DNA from: Mycolicibacterium lacusdiani
GTDB lineage: Bacteria; Actinomycetota; Actinomycetes; Mycobacteriales; Mycobacteriaceae
DNA: 64,000 bases
Direction: 5' to 3'
NCBI RefSeq assembly: GCF_021916785.1
Contig: NZ_JAKCFC010000004.1
Coordinates: 350,973 to 414,972 of the forward strand
Shown here: positions 8,995 through 17,311 of the stretch, piece after piece
How the letters are laid out: the number at the start of each line of letters is the position of its first letter
Numbering within the stretch: the first letter of the stretch is position 1
Position numbers and translations under genes: made by a program
The notes under the pieces: model-generated
The model's input: the letters and a program-made list of their open reading frames with translations, nothing else
What the model was told of the DNA's origin: nothing
The model's database searches: none

Positions 8995-9762
8995 ATGACA
9001 GTGCTCGACGCCTTCTCGCTGACCGGTAAGCGGGCTCTGGTGACCGGCGGCAATCGCGGTCTCGGGCTGGCATTCGTGCGTGGACTGGCCGAAGCAGGTG
9101 CAGAGGTCGTCTTCGTTTCACGTGACGCCGCGCGCAACGCGGCTGCCGTCGATGCCCTGGCCCAGGACGGACTCCGCGTGCAGGCGTTCGAGGTCGACGT
9201 CACCTCGCAGGACGGCCCGGATGCGGCGATCACGGGCGCCGTGGAGCGGCTGGGCGGTTTGGACCTCCTGCTCAACAATGCCGGGTTGGCCATTCACAAG
9301 CCCGCACTGGAGATCACCGACGAGGAATGGGATCTGGTGTTCGACGTCAACACCCGGTCACTGTGGCGGCTCAGCCAGCGCGCAGGCGCACACATGCGGG
9401 AGCACGGTGGCGGCAACATCCTCAACGTCGGTTCGATCAGTTCACTGATCGTCAACCGTCCGCAGTGGCAGCCGTCGTACAACGCGTCGAAGGCCGCCGT
9501 GCATCAGCTGACGAAGTCACTGGCTGCCGAGTGGGCGCCGTATGGCATCCGGGTCAATGCGATTGCCCCCGGCTACGTCAAGACGGAGATGGCGCCCGTC
9601 GACAGGCCAGAATTTCGGCAGCATTGGATCGAGGACGCACCGATGAAGCGCTACGCGCTACCGGAGGAGATCGCGCCCACCGTCGTCTACATGGCATCGG
9701 ACGCATCGGCGTTCATGACCGGGGCGGTGGTCGTCATCGATGGCGGCTACACCGTCTACTGA
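8995..9762 (+). CDS. SDR-family dehydrogenase, probable polyol/sugar oxidation
   Basis: The 255-residue classical short-chain dehydrogenase has the NAD(P) motif TGGNRGLG (about 18-25), NNAG at about 88 and the catalytic Ser with YNASK (about 160-164). The C-terminal NAIAPGYVKTEM and SAFMTGAVVVIDGG stretches are typical of sugar/polyol dehydrogenases of this family. AAGGAAAC precedes the ATG. As the last gene behind an ABC importer, it probably oxidises the imported polyol to a ketose, as the SDR-type threitol dehydrogenase does in M. smegmatis (family knowledge; substrate inferred). The downstream gene is convergent. Confidence 0.85.
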   Translation: MTVLDAFSLTGKRALVTGGNRGLGLAFVRGLAEAGAEVVFVSRDAARNAAAVDALAQDGLRVQAFEVDVTSQDGPDAAITGAVERLGGLDLLLNNAGLAIHKPALEITDEEWDLVFDVNTRSLWRLSQRAGAHMREHGGGNILNVGSISSLIVNRPQWQPSYNASKAAVHQLTKSLAAEWAPYGIRVNAIAPGYVKTEMAPVDRPEFRQHWIEDAPMKRYALPEEIAPTVVYMASDASAFMTGAVVVIDGGYTVY

Positions 9763-9783
9763 CGGCGGGCCCGCGGCGTCCTC

Positions 9784-11187
9784 TCAGTTCGCGACGACGT
9801 AAACCAGTGCAGCGAGACCGAACGACATGAACCCGATGGCGGTCGCGATGACCGTCCAGGTCTTCAACGTGGTCACCGTGTCGAAGCCGCAGAAGCGTCC
9901 GATCAGCCAGAAGCCAGAGTCGTTGACGTGTGAGAACGTGATCGAGCCGGCACAGATGGCGACGACGACTGCCGCCAGGGCGACGGCGCCGAGGTTCATC
10001 GACGTCACCGCCGGGGCCATGATCGAGCCGGCAGTCGTTGCCGCGACGGTGGCAGAGCCCTGCGCGACCCGGAAGACGATTGCGATCATGAAGCCGGCCA
10101 GTATGACGGGCAGGCCAAACGCGTCCAGGCCATCGGCCAGGGTCTTGCCGATGCCCGTCTCGGTGAGAATCCTGCCGAAGGCACCACCGGCACCGGTGAT
10201 CAGGATGATCGAGCAGACTGGCGCCAACGCATCGTCGACCAGATCCTCCAGCAGACCGCCGATCGGTTCGGCACCGCGCCGACGCCGTGGCACGACGTAG
10301 AACAGCACCATCGCCAGCAGGACCGTGATCAGCAGGGCCATCGAGGTCGTGCCGATCAAGCGGGACAGCTGGTAGAAGACGTTGTCTTCGGTCACGGCGC
10401 CGTCTGCCTCGAGCGTCGAGAACACCGTATTGAAGAAGATCAGTCCGAGCGGCAGCAACAGGACGAACATGATCGTCCAAAAGCCCGGTCGCTCGTTCTC
10501 GGGATAGTCCTTCGGCTCGCCGAGCAGCGTCGGTACCGGCATGTCCGGATAGCGTTTGGCTATCAATAGTCCGAGCCGGTATCCGGCGAGGTACCACGTC
10601 GGCAGGCCGACGAGCAGCGCGACGATGACCACCATCCCGATGTCGGCGCCCATCACGGTCGCGGCGGCGGTGGGGCCGGGGTGTGGAGGTGTCAGCGCGT
10701 GCATCATCAGGAATGCGCCGATGGAGGGCAGCACGTAGAGCATGAAGGAGCCGCCCAGGCGCCGAGCCACGGCGTAGATGATGGGCAGCATGACGATGAA
10801 GCCGGCGTCGAGGAAGATCGGGAACGCGTAGAACAGCGAGGCCACCGCGAGCGCCAGCGGCGCTCTCTTCTCCCCGAACCGCTGCAGCATCCTGTCGGAG
10901 AGAGTCTGCGCTCCGCCGGTCATCTCGACGAGCCGGCCGAGTACCGCGCCGAAGCCGACGAGTAGTGCCACAGTGCCGACGGTGTTGCTGAACCCGGCGA
11001 TGACGACGCTCACGACGTCGCCCATGCTGATGCCTGCGGCGAGGCCGGTCAGGACGCTCACCACGATTAGAGAGAAGAACGCGTGCAGCCTGACCTTGAC
11101 GATCAGGACTAGCAGTACCGCGATGGCGACGAGGGCGATGATGATGAGCAGGGCGGTGGGCCGCTCCGCGAGGACCACTTCGTCCAT
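9784..11187 (-). CDS. GntP-family gluconate/sugar-acid:H+ symporter
   Basis: This 467-residue permease has about twelve to fourteen hydrophobic segments and GntP-family landmarks: GFGAVLGRLVEMTGGAQTL near residue 80, MHALTPPHPGPTAAA near 165, and a C-terminal ITFSHVNDSGFWLIGRF. GntP proteins import gluconate and related sugar acids or hydroxyacids with protons. The ATG at 11187 follows GGAAGGGA. It is the last of three minus-strand genes, after a sugar-phosphate isomerase and a 3-hydroxyacyl-CoA-dehydrogenase-like enzyme, so a C4-C6 sugar acid entering the same central metabolism is plausible. The exact substrate is not evident. Confidence 0.85.
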   Translation of the reverse strand: MDEVVLAERPTALLIIIALVAIAVLLVLIVKVRLHAFFSLIVVSVLTGLAAGISMGDVVSVVIAGFSNTVGTVALLVGFGAVLGRLVEMTGGAQTLSDRMLQRFGEKRAPLALAVASLFYAFPIFLDAGFIVMLPIIYAVARRLGGSFMLYVLPSIGAFLMMHALTPPHPGPTAAATVMGADIGMVVIVALLVGLPTWYLAGYRLGLLIAKRYPDMPVPTLLGEPKDYPENERPGFWTIMFVLLLPLGLIFFNTVFSTLEADGAVTEDNVFYQLSRLIGTTSMALLITVLLAMVLFYVVPRRRRGAEPIGGLLEDLVDDALAPVCSIILITGAGGAFGRILTETGIGKTLADGLDAFGLPVILAGFMIAIVFRVAQGSATVAATTAGSIMAPAVTSMNLGAVALAAVVVAICAGSITFSHVNDSGFWLIGRFCGFDTVTTLKTWTVIATAIGFMSFGLAALVYVVAN

Positions 11188-11255
11188 GGGATTCCCTTCC
11201 AGGTTGACGGGCGCGGGAGGCAGGCGTCACCGACGCCGCTCGATGTGGGGGCTGG

Positions 11256-12218
11256 TCAGGATCCCTTCGGCGCCGGCCCGAGTTCGCGCAGCAGATCGCC
11301 CATGCGTGAATAGGCCTTGTTTCGGTAGGCGATGACGGCTGCCTTCGTCTCGTCGTCGAAGTCGCCCGTCCACCCCTTGCCGTTCTTGGTGCCGTGGCGG
11401 CCGGCGTCGACGTTGTCAGTGAGGAGCTTGGGGGTGGCCATGCGTTCACCGAACTCGTTCTCGAGGGTGCGGAATCCCTTGACGTACACGTCGAGTCCGG
11501 CTTGATCGGCGATGGCGAACGGGCCGAAGAACCCCAGTCGGAAGCCGAAGGTGGTGCGCACGATGGTGTCGACATCCTCCTTCGTGGCAACGCCCTGCTC
11601 GACGATGAGAGTCGCCTCCTTGAGCAGCGCGTACTGCAGGCGGTTCAGCGCCATGCCGGGGGTATCGGCGACTTGAGCGCCCTCGCATCCGGCGCGCACG
11701 AGGAGATCCTTGATGGAGTCGATGACCTCCTGGGTAGTCGCCTCGCCGGCGACCAGCTCGACCCCGGGGATGAACGGTGCGGGGTTCGAGAAGTGCACGG
11801 TCAGGAACCGCTCGGGGTTGGTGACCGCCTCGACGAGCACCTTGACCGGAATGGTGGAGGTATTGGTGCCGATGATGGTGTCGGCGCGAGCGCTCGCGCA
11901 GATGCGCGCCAGGACGTCCTTCTTGACGTCGGGGTCTTCGAAGACGGCCTCCATCACGAAGTCGACGTCGGAGACCGCGTCGTCGAGGCTCTCGACGGCC
12001 GTCAGGTTGCCCATGATGGTCTCGGCACTACCCGTATCGAACAGGCCCTGTTCTTCGAATTCCCTTGCCTCTCTGTCCAGCCGCTTGAGGGCCTCCTGGG
12101 TGGCATCGACGCTGACGTCGGCGATTCGAACCTGGAAGCCGTTCAGTGCGAGTACCTGGGCGATGCCACCACCCATGTATCCGGCGCCGACGACGGTGAC
12201 GGTGTTGATCTTGCGCAT
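11256..12218 (-). CDS. 3-hydroxyacyl-CoA dehydrogenase family enzyme (sugar-acid dehydrogenase candidate)
   Basis: The protein of 320 residues starts with a Rossmann fold (VTVVGAGYMGGGIAQVLALNGF) and the segment GTNTSTIPV, followed by HFSNPAPFIPGVELVAG with the catalytic His, and a helical C-terminal domain. This is the architecture of 3-hydroxybutyryl-CoA dehydrogenase and of L-gulonate 3-dehydrogenase. The ATG at 12218 is preferred over an upstream in-frame extension because it lies at the start of the domain. The gene lies between a GntP permease and a sugar-phosphate isomerase gene. With no acyl-CoA genes around, oxidation of a hydroxy sugar acid at C3 is more likely than fatty-acid metabolism (inference). 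Confidence 0.8.
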   Translation of the reverse strand: MRKINTVTVVGAGYMGGGIAQVLALNGFQVRIADVSVDATQEALKRLDREAREFEEQGLFDTGSAETIMGNLTAVESLDDAVSDVDFVMEAVFEDPDVKKDVLARICASARADTIIGTNTSTIPVKVLVEAVTNPERFLTVHFSNPAPFIPGVELVAGEATTQEVIDSIKDLLVRAGCEGAQVADTPGMALNRLQYALLKEATLIVEQGVATKEDVDTIVRTTFGFRLGFFGPFAIADQAGLDVYVKGFRTLENEFGERMATPKLLTDNVDAGRHGTKNGKGWTGDFDDETKAAVIAYRNKAYSRMGDLLRELGPAPKGS

Positions 12219-12240
12219 GCGATGCCCTTCGGATTGGAGG

Positions 12241-13161
12241 TCAGGCGAGTGCGGACGAGAGAACCTGCTGGATGTACTCCCGGTTTTCGGCGCACACGCC
12301 CAAGGAGTCGGAGCCGTAGTGTTCGCAGCAGAATGGCCCGGTGTAGCCGAGTTCGAGTGCAAGACGGATGATCTGGCGATAGTTGATGTATCCGTACTTC
12401 AGCGGCAGCGGGGCTGAGCTGTATGCGCCGGTCGCCGGATCGTAGTCACGGGAGTAGTTCTTGATGTGCCAGAAGTTCGAGTAGGGAAGGACTTTGGCGA
12501 ACATCTCACTGAAGTGGGGCACCGGCCGGTGCAGTCGGATGAGGTTGCCCAGGTCGGGATTGAGACCCACTGCGTCATGGTCGACGTCGCGGACGAAGCG
12601 GACGGCCTCGTCCGGTGTTCCGACGTAGGTGTCCTCGTACATCTCGAGGCTCAGTTCGATCCCGTTGGCGCGGGCGTGGTCACCCAGCTCGCGGATGCGT
12701 TCCACCGCCAGGTCGCGAAGAGCCGGGTCGTCGACGTGGCCGTCCACCAGCCAGAACCAGATCTGCTCGCTCTGTTCGGGTGTGATCGCCTGCATGAAGC
12801 CGGTGTTCACGATCGTGGCACCGAAGGACGGCGCCAGGTCGATGAGGCGGTGTGCGTCGGCGAGATTCTGCGCGCCATTCTCGACGTCGACGACCGAGTT
12901 GCGGGTCATGGAGATGGAGGAGATTGCCAGGCCTTCGTCGCGAAGAACGGTGCGGAACTCCTCGACGCGATCATCGGACAGAGCGGCGAGCGGGACCCAG
13001 GCATCGGTTGGATCGATGTAGTCGAAGCCCAGCTCGCGGACTTGCCGCAGCTGCGTGGCCCACACGTTGGATGGCGCGTCTTTGATGTGGCCGCCATCGG
13101 GTGCTCGATTGCCGAAGCCGAGCATGTTGGCCGCGATCGGCCAACTGTGAGCCGTGTGCAC
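12241..13161 (-). CDS. Sugar phosphate isomerase/epimerase (xylose-isomerase-like TIM barrel)
   Basis: The 306-residue protein has the AP-endonuclease-2/xylose-isomerase-like barrel. Likely metal ligands are visible as ELSLEMYED (Glu), GLNPDLGN (Asp), HIKNYSR (His) and FCCEHYGS (Glu) in the expected order. Members isomerise or epimerise keto sugars, hydroxypyruvate or 2-oxo-tetronates; EryC of the Brucella erythritol route is of this class. The GTG at 13161 follows GGAGG with 6-nt spacing. It is first in the minus-strand unit with the dehydrogenase and GntP genes, and divergent from a GntR regulator with a candidate operator between them. Confidence 0.8.
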   Translation of the reverse strand: MHTAHSWPIAANMLGFGNRAPDGGHIKDAPSNVWATQLRQVRELGFDYIDPTDAWVPLAALSDDRVEEFRTVLRDEGLAISSISMTRNSVVDVENGAQNLADAHRLIDLAPSFGATIVNTGFMQAITPEQSEQIWFWLVDGHVDDPALRDLAVERIRELGDHARANGIELSLEMYEDTYVGTPDEAVRFVRDVDHDAVGLNPDLGNLIRLHRPVPHFSEMFAKVLPYSNFWHIKNYSRDYDPATGAYSSAPLPLKYGYINYRQIIRLALELGYTGPFCCEHYGSDSLGVCAENREYIQQVLSSALA

Positions 13162-13180
13162 CCTGAGCCTCCATCGTGGT

Positions 13181-13207
13181 CTATGTCACATGCAGATCAC
13201 ATAGGAT
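13181..13207. promoter_or_regulatory. Candidate GntR operator A in divergent gap
   Basis: CTATGT (13181-13186) and ACATAG (13199-13204) form an inverted repeat. The overlapping 12-mer ATCACATAGGAT at 13196-13207 matches the perfect palindrome ATCCTATAGGAT at 10 of 12 positions. The same palindrome is matched at 11 of 12 by a second site at 14087-14098, in front of the kinase operon. The position, between the divergent isomerase and GntR genes, suits an autoregulatory operator. This is inference from pattern only. Confidence 0.5.
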
Positions 13208-13334
13208 ATAGGCATTCCGGGCCAATCTGTCAACGCCGGGTAGACTCTCTTTCCTGAGAAGCGCCGTGTCCAGCGACGGCGTGGCGATGTGTTCGTGGGG
13301 CGGTGACGCCGCTGGGGTTTCGGAAAGGTCTGCA

Positions 13335-14078
13335 GTGGGAGCCCATGAGAACGCGTTGCCGTCGCGCAACACGCTCGTCGACCAGGTCTACGAGCGGCTG
13401 ATGGAACTGCTTCTCGACGGCACCCTCCGCTCCGGCGATCCGATCAGCATCGACGGGACGGCGCGTCACCTCGGCGTATCCCCCACGCCGGTCCGCGAGG
13501 CACTGGCTCGCCTGGAATCCACCGGCAACGTCATTCGGGTGGCCATGCGTGGGTACCGCGTGCCGGAGGTGCCGGGCGCCAAGGAGATGTCAGACATCAT
13601 GGACGCCCGCCTGCTCATCGAGCCCCGGTTGGCAGAACTGGCCTGTGCCAGGGCCGATGCCGAGTTGCTGGGTGCGCTCGAGGAGGCGATCGAGGAGCAG
13701 GAGCGGGCACCGCACACTGCCGATGCCGCGGCGATCACGAAGTATCACCGTCCAGACGAACGCTTCCACCGCTTGATCGCAGAGCACGCGGACAACGGCG
13801 CGTTGCTGCGGGCGTACGACGCGCTGGGCGGCCACGGGCAACGCTTCCGGCTCTTCGTCGGCGTGGGCGTTCAGGACTCCGATCATGCGATCGCCGAGCA
13901 CCGCGAGCTGCTTGCGGCGTTCAAGCGAGGCTACGGCCCAGAGGTCTACCGCATCATGCACGCACACATCACCGGCGTGAAGGAGCGCGCGCTGGCCGAG
14001 CGCGCCCGCGCCGAGGCCTCGAGTGGATTCTCCGACACTCGTGGCAGCGATGACGGCGACGCCAACCCTCCCGAATGA
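13335..14078 (+). CDS. GntR-family (FadR/FCD-type) transcriptional regulator
   Basis: This regulator has an N-terminal winged helix (NTLVDQVYERLMELLLDGTLRSGDPISIDGTARHLGVSPTPVREALARLE) and an all-helical FCD ligand domain with the typical metal-binding Asp/His pattern (MDARLLIEPRLAELA, YHRPDERFHRLIAEHADN, AEHRELLAAF, MHAHI). The frame is open from GTG 13266, but GTG 13335 has a good GGAAAGG site 6 nt upstream and gives a normal 247-residue protein. FCD regulators sense small carboxylates or sugar acids. It sits between the divergent isomerase/dehydrogenase/GntP unit and the tetrulose kinase unit and probably controls both. Confidence 0.85.
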   Translation: MGAHENALPSRNTLVDQVYERLMELLLDGTLRSGDPISIDGTARHLGVSPTPVREALARLESTGNVIRVAMRGYRVPEVPGAKEMSDIMDARLLIEPRLAELACARADAELLGALEEAIEEQERAPHTADAAAITKYHRPDERFHRLIAEHADNGALLRAYDALGGHGQRFRLFVGVGVQDSDHAIAEHRELLAAFKRGYGPEVYRIMHAHITGVKERALAERARAEASSGFSDTRGSDDGDANPPE

Positions 14079-14086
14079 GTGCCCGA

Positions 14087-14098
14087 ATCCTATACGAT
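14087..14098. promoter_or_regulatory. Candidate GntR operator B upstream of kinase operon
   Basis: ATCCTATACGAT differs from the perfect palindrome ATCCTATAGGAT at one position and resembles the site in the divergent gap at 13196-13207. It lies about 70 bp upstream of the kinase ATG and just after the GntR stop codon, in a locally AT-rich patch. Both sites flanking the same regulator gene support a shared operator. Confidence 0.5.
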
Positions 14099-14165
14099 TT
14101 ATTCGACAACCGGACCGCGAGACCGGGCCTCGTAGGCTGACTGGCGCATCCCCAAGGACGGAACA

Positions 14166-15881
14166 ATGACGTACCTCCTCAACTCCCCCGACGACTTCGC
14201 GGCCGAGGCCGTTCACGGTCTCGTCGCCTCCCACCGCGACCTCCTGGTCGAGGTGCCCGGTGGTGTGGCGCGAGCGACGCAGACGCCACAGGGCCAGCCC
14301 GCACTCGTCATCGGCGGCGGTTCAGGCCACTATCCGGCCTTTGCCGGATGGGTTGGTCCCGGCATGGGGCACGGTGCCCCATGCGGCAAGGTCTTCTCGT
14401 CGCCGGCTGCGTCCGAGGTGTATTCGGTAGTGCGCAACGCCGAGAACGGTGGCGGCGTCATCCTGGGTTTCGGCAACTACGCGGGGGACGTACTGCACTT
14501 CGGCCTGGCTGCCGAGAAGTTGCGTCACGAGGGAATCGACGTGCGGATCGTCACCGTGAGTGACGACATCGCGTCCAACACTCCGGAGAACCACCGCGAC
14601 CGTAGGGGCGTCGCAGGCGACTTGCCGGTGTTCAAGATTGCGGGCGCGGCCATAGAAGCCGGCGCAGACCTCGACGAGGCCGAGCGCGTGGCGTGGAAGG
14701 CCAACGACGCGACCCGCTCGTTCGGCTTGGCCTTCAACGGATGCACATTGCCCGGGGCCCACGAGCCGCTGTTCCACGTCGAGAAGGGGCAGATGGGAGT
14801 AGGGCTTGGCATTCACGGCGAACCCGGCGTCCGCGACGACCGCATCGGCAGCGCTGCCGAGACCGCCGATCTGCTGCTCGATCAACTGCTGACTGAGGAG
14901 CCGCCGCGCGGAGAGAACGGGTATGACGGCCGGGTGGCCGTCATCCTGAACGGACTCGGCACGGTGAAGTACGAAGAACTCTTCGTCGTCTACGGGCGTA
15001 TCGCCGAACGCCTCGAGCAGAAGGGGCTTACCGCCGTGCGTCCGGAGGTAGGTGAGTACGTCACGAGCCTCGACATGGCGGGACTGTCGCTCACCCTGGT
15101 ATTCCTCGATGACGAACTCGAGAAGCTTTGGCTTGCACCGGTGGAGACGCCTGCGTACCGCCGCGGGGCGATGCCGGACGTGAACCGAACTCCCCGCACC
15201 GGCATCTGGGACGCAGCCGAGGTGGAAATACCGCAGTCCAGCGAGGAGTCGAAAGCCTGCGCGCAGACCATCGCCGCAGTTCTGGAGACGTTCCAGCGCG
15301 TGTGCGCCGACAACGAGGCCGAACTCGGCCGCCTCGACGCGGTCGCCGGCGACGGCGATCATGGTCAGGGCATGTCGTTCGGTTCCCGTGGTGCGGCCCG
15401 AGCAGCCCGGGCCGCGGTGGATCAGGGTGCCGGCGCCCGCACCACGCTCCTTCTCGCCGGTCAAGCCTGGGCCGACGCGGCCGGGGGCACCTCGGGAGCG
15501 TTGTGGGGCGCGGCGCTGACAAGCGCAGGTGGTGCCTACTCCGACACCGAGAACGCCGATGACCGAAACGTCGTCGATGCAATCGGCGCCGGGATCGAAG
15601 CCGTCATCCGTCTCGGCGGCGCGAAACCTGGTGACAAGACGATGGTCGACGCCGCCCTGCCCTTCCGGAGCGCATTGGCGGAGGCCTTCGAGACGGAAGC
15701 AGGGCCAGCCATCACCGCCGCGGCACGCGTGGCCCGCGAAGCCGCCCTCGGAACGGCGGACATCACGGCGCGGTTGGGCCGCGCTCGGGTACTCGGTGAG
15801 AAGAGCGTCGGCACGCCGGACCCTGGCGCACTCTCGTTCTCGATGCTGATGGCGGCTCTCGGCGAGCACCTGACCCGATGA
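14166..15881 (+). CDS. lerK: Dihydroxyacetone-kinase-family kinase (DhaK-DhaL fusion), probable erythrulose kinase
   Basis: The 571-residue protein fuses DhaK (about 1-330) and DhaL (about 365-570) domains, the ATP-dependent single-chain form. His217 in GIHGEPG is the residue that binds the keto substrate covalently in this family. The DhaL Mg-ATP site is seen as DGDHGQGMS (about 396-404) and GGTSGALWG. In M. smegmatis, kinases of this type phosphorylate L- or D-erythrulose in threitol/erythritol breakdown (established for that pathway). The two genes behind it encode the matching RpiB-like and TIM-like isomerases, which supports an erythrulose kinase over a glycerone kinase; L versus D is inferred only from the TIM-like partner. 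ATG at 14166 follows an AAGGACGGAAC stretch. Confidence 0.8.
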   Translation: MTYLLNSPDDFAAEAVHGLVASHRDLLVEVPGGVARATQTPQGQPALVIGGGSGHYPAFAGWVGPGMGHGAPCGKVFSSPAASEVYSVVRNAENGGGVILGFGNYAGDVLHFGLAAEKLRHEGIDVRIVTVSDDIASNTPENHRDRRGVAGDLPVFKIAGAAIEAGADLDEAERVAWKANDATRSFGLAFNGCTLPGAHEPLFHVEKGQMGVGLGIHGEPGVRDDRIGSAAETADLLLDQLLTEEPPRGENGYDGRVAVILNGLGTVKYEELFVVYGRIAERLEQKGLTAVRPEVGEYVTSLDMAGLSLTLVFLDDELEKLWLAPVETPAYRRGAMPDVNRTPRTGIWDAAEVEIPQSSEESKACAQTIAAVLETFQRVCADNEAELGRLDAVAGDGDHGQGMSFGSRGAARAARAAVDQGAGARTTLLLAGQAWADAAGGTSGALWGAALTSAGGAYSDTENADDRNVVDAIGAGIEAVIRLGGAKPGDKTMVDAALPFRSALAEAFETEAGPAITAAARVAREAALGTADITARLGRARVLGEKSVGTPDPGALSFSMLMAALGEHLTR

Positions 15882-15908
15882 ACGAAGACCATTGAAAAGG
15901 AGTGCAGC

Positions 15909-16367
15909 ATGGCATTGCGGATCGTAATCGGCGGCGACAAAGCGGGATTCAACTACAAGCAGGCGCTGCGCAAGGACCTCGAGTCCGACGATCGGGTGGA
16001 GATCGTGGAGGACGTCGGTGTCGGGGACCCCCAGGACGACACGTCCTACCCGAACGTCGCAATCGCGGCCGCGGAGAGAATCGCCAAGGGCGAGGCAGAC
16101 CGTGCGCTGCTGATCTGCGGCACCGGGCTGGGCGTCGCCATCGCGGCGAACAAGGTCAAGGGAATTCGAGCCGTCACGGCCCACGATTCGTACTCCGTGC
16201 AGCGCTCAGTGCTGTCGAACAACGCGCAGGTGCTGTGCATGGGGGAGCGAGTCGTGGGGCTGGAGTTGGCGCGAGTCCTGGTCAAGGAATGGCTCGGCGT
16301 GCAGTTCGACCCGCAGTCCTCCTCGGCGGCCAAGGTCGACGACATCTGCGCGTACGAGAGTGACTGA
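15909..16367 (+). CDS. derI: RpiB/LacAB-family isomerase, probable D-erythrulose 4-phosphate isomerase
   Basis: The 152-residue protein is a full-length RpiB fold: IGGDKAGFNYKQ at the N-terminus, VGVGDPQDDTSYPNVA, the anion-hole segment LICGTGLGVAIAANKVKGIRA and the VTAHDSYSVQRSVLSNNAQVLCMG stretch. The usual RpiB thiol position is seen as C in LICGTG. An AAAAGGAG site precedes the ATG. RpiB-like enzymes of this subgroup (DerI, EryI) convert D-erythrulose 4-phosphate to D-erythrose 4-phosphate, which enters the pentose phosphate pathway. The neighbouring kinase and TIM-like isomerase point to that reaction; ribose- or galactose-6-phosphate isomerase is the alternative. Confidence 0.8.
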   Translation: MALRIVIGGDKAGFNYKQALRKDLESDDRVEIVEDVGVGDPQDDTSYPNVAIAAAERIAKGEADRALLICGTGLGVAIAANKVKGIRAVTAHDSYSVQRSVLSNNAQVLCMGERVVGLELARVLVKEWLGVQFDPQSSSAAKVDDICAYESD

Positions 16368-17151
16368 TACCGGAACGAACGATTCGGGCCTGCTGTGGGT
16401 GGGCACGAGTTGGAAGATGAACAAGGGCATCGGCGAGGCCCGGTCCTACGCCCGCGCTTTGGCCGACTACGTCGGTCAGGCCGACCTCTCCGGAGTGCAG
16501 CCCTTCATCATCCCGTCGTTCACCGCGCTGGCCGCTACTCGCGATGAACTCGGCGACGATTCGCCTGTACTACTCGGGGCGCAGAACGCGCACTGGGAGG
16601 ACGAGGGACCCTGGACCGGCGAGGTGTCCGTTGCGCAGGTGAAGGACGCCGGCGCGCAGCTGGTCGAGATTGGTCATTCCGAGCGTCGCGAGCACTTCGC
16701 AGAGACCGTGGCGACGACCCGGCTGAAGGTGGCGGCCGTCCTTGCCCACGGGCTCGTGCCACTGCTGTGCATCGGCGAGAGCGCCGACGTCAAGGATGCC
16801 GGTGAGTCCTCGCGGTTCATCATGGAACAGGCGGCCGGCGCGCTCGACGGCCTCACCGCTGAGCAGATGGGGCGCGTCCTCATCGCCTATGAGCCCATCT
16901 GGGCTATCGGCGAGAGTGGGCGTCCCGCCACAGTCGAGGAGCTACGGGAGCCGTTCGACGCCCTGGGGCGTGAGTACGGCGGCAGGACGAGGGGTTTGCT
17001 CTACGGTGGCTCGGTCGGTCTCGACAACGCCGAGGACCTGCTTGGCATCGACGAGGTAACCGGTTTGTTCATCGGCCGGGCGGCGTGGCGGCTGGCCGGA
17101 TACTTACGACTCTTGGAGATAGCCGCAGCTCACCAAGAGGCGATCGGCTGA
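16360..17151 (+). CDS. lerI: Triosephosphate-isomerase-like enzyme, probable L-erythrulose 1-phosphate isomerase
   Basis: The 263-residue TIM barrel keeps the triosephosphate isomerase catalytic set: WVGTSWKMNKG (Asn/Lys), EIGHSERRE (His) and AYEPIWAIG (Glu), plus the phosphate-binding YGGSVG. It overlaps the RpiB-like gene by 8 bp, so the two isomerases are coupled. Housekeeping TIM genes lie beside gapA/pgk, which are absent here. Together with the kinase, this matches LerI/EryH, which converts L-erythrulose 1-phosphate to D-erythrulose 4-phosphate (established for that family). GTG start at 16360. It could be a second TIM, but context argues against that. Confidence 0.8.
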   Translation: MTDTGTNDSGLLWVGTSWKMNKGIGEARSYARALADYVGQADLSGVQPFIIPSFTALAATRDELGDDSPVLLGAQNAHWEDEGPWTGEVSVAQVKDAGAQLVEIGHSERREHFAETVATTRLKVAAVLAHGLVPLLCIGESADVKDAGESSRFIMEQAAGALDGLTAEQMGRVLIAYEPIWAIGESGRPATVEELREPFDALGREYGGRTRGLLYGGSVGLDNAEDLLGIDEVTGLFIGRAAWRLAGYLRLLEIAAAHQEAIG

Positions 17152-17231
17152 AGTACGCCGCCGAACCGTGCCGGGGGTGGCGATCCTCAACGCGTCGATC
17201 CTCGCCGTAACGAAATATCGCGAAAGCGCAT

Positions 17232-17247
17232 GCGCAAGCGCTTGCGC
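17232..17247. promoter_or_regulatory. LacI-type operator, 16-bp perfect palindrome
   Basis: GCGCAAGCGCTTGCGC is a perfect 16-bp palindrome with the central CG of LacI-family operators. It lies 65 bp upstream of the ketose-binding lipoprotein gene. The same operon encodes a LacI regulator (21671-22669), the obvious candidate ligand-responsive repressor. An AT-richer stretch just upstream (TAACGAAATATCG, about 17208-17220) could hold the promoter. Confidence 0.75.
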
Positions 17248-17311
17248 TGCCCTTAGGGTCCCAGGGAGCACGCGGCGCGGCCGGCGTCGCATCCGGGACA
17301 AGGGAGTCCAG

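Noticed and set aside
9763..9783. CGGGCCCG palindrome between convergent SDR and GntP genes as a terminator
   Set aside because: The stem is only 4-5 bp with no loop to speak of. It is within chance for this GC content.
14322..16184. A 620-codon open frame on the minus strand opposite the kinase and RpiB-like genes
   Set aside because: It lies wholly opposite genes with intact catalytic motifs, has no domain and arises from high-GC third-position bias.
16360..17151. Housekeeping triosephosphate isomerase
   Set aside because: The catalytic residues fit, but gap/pgk are absent and it overlaps an RpiB-like gene behind a DhaK-type kinase, as in tetrulose pathways.
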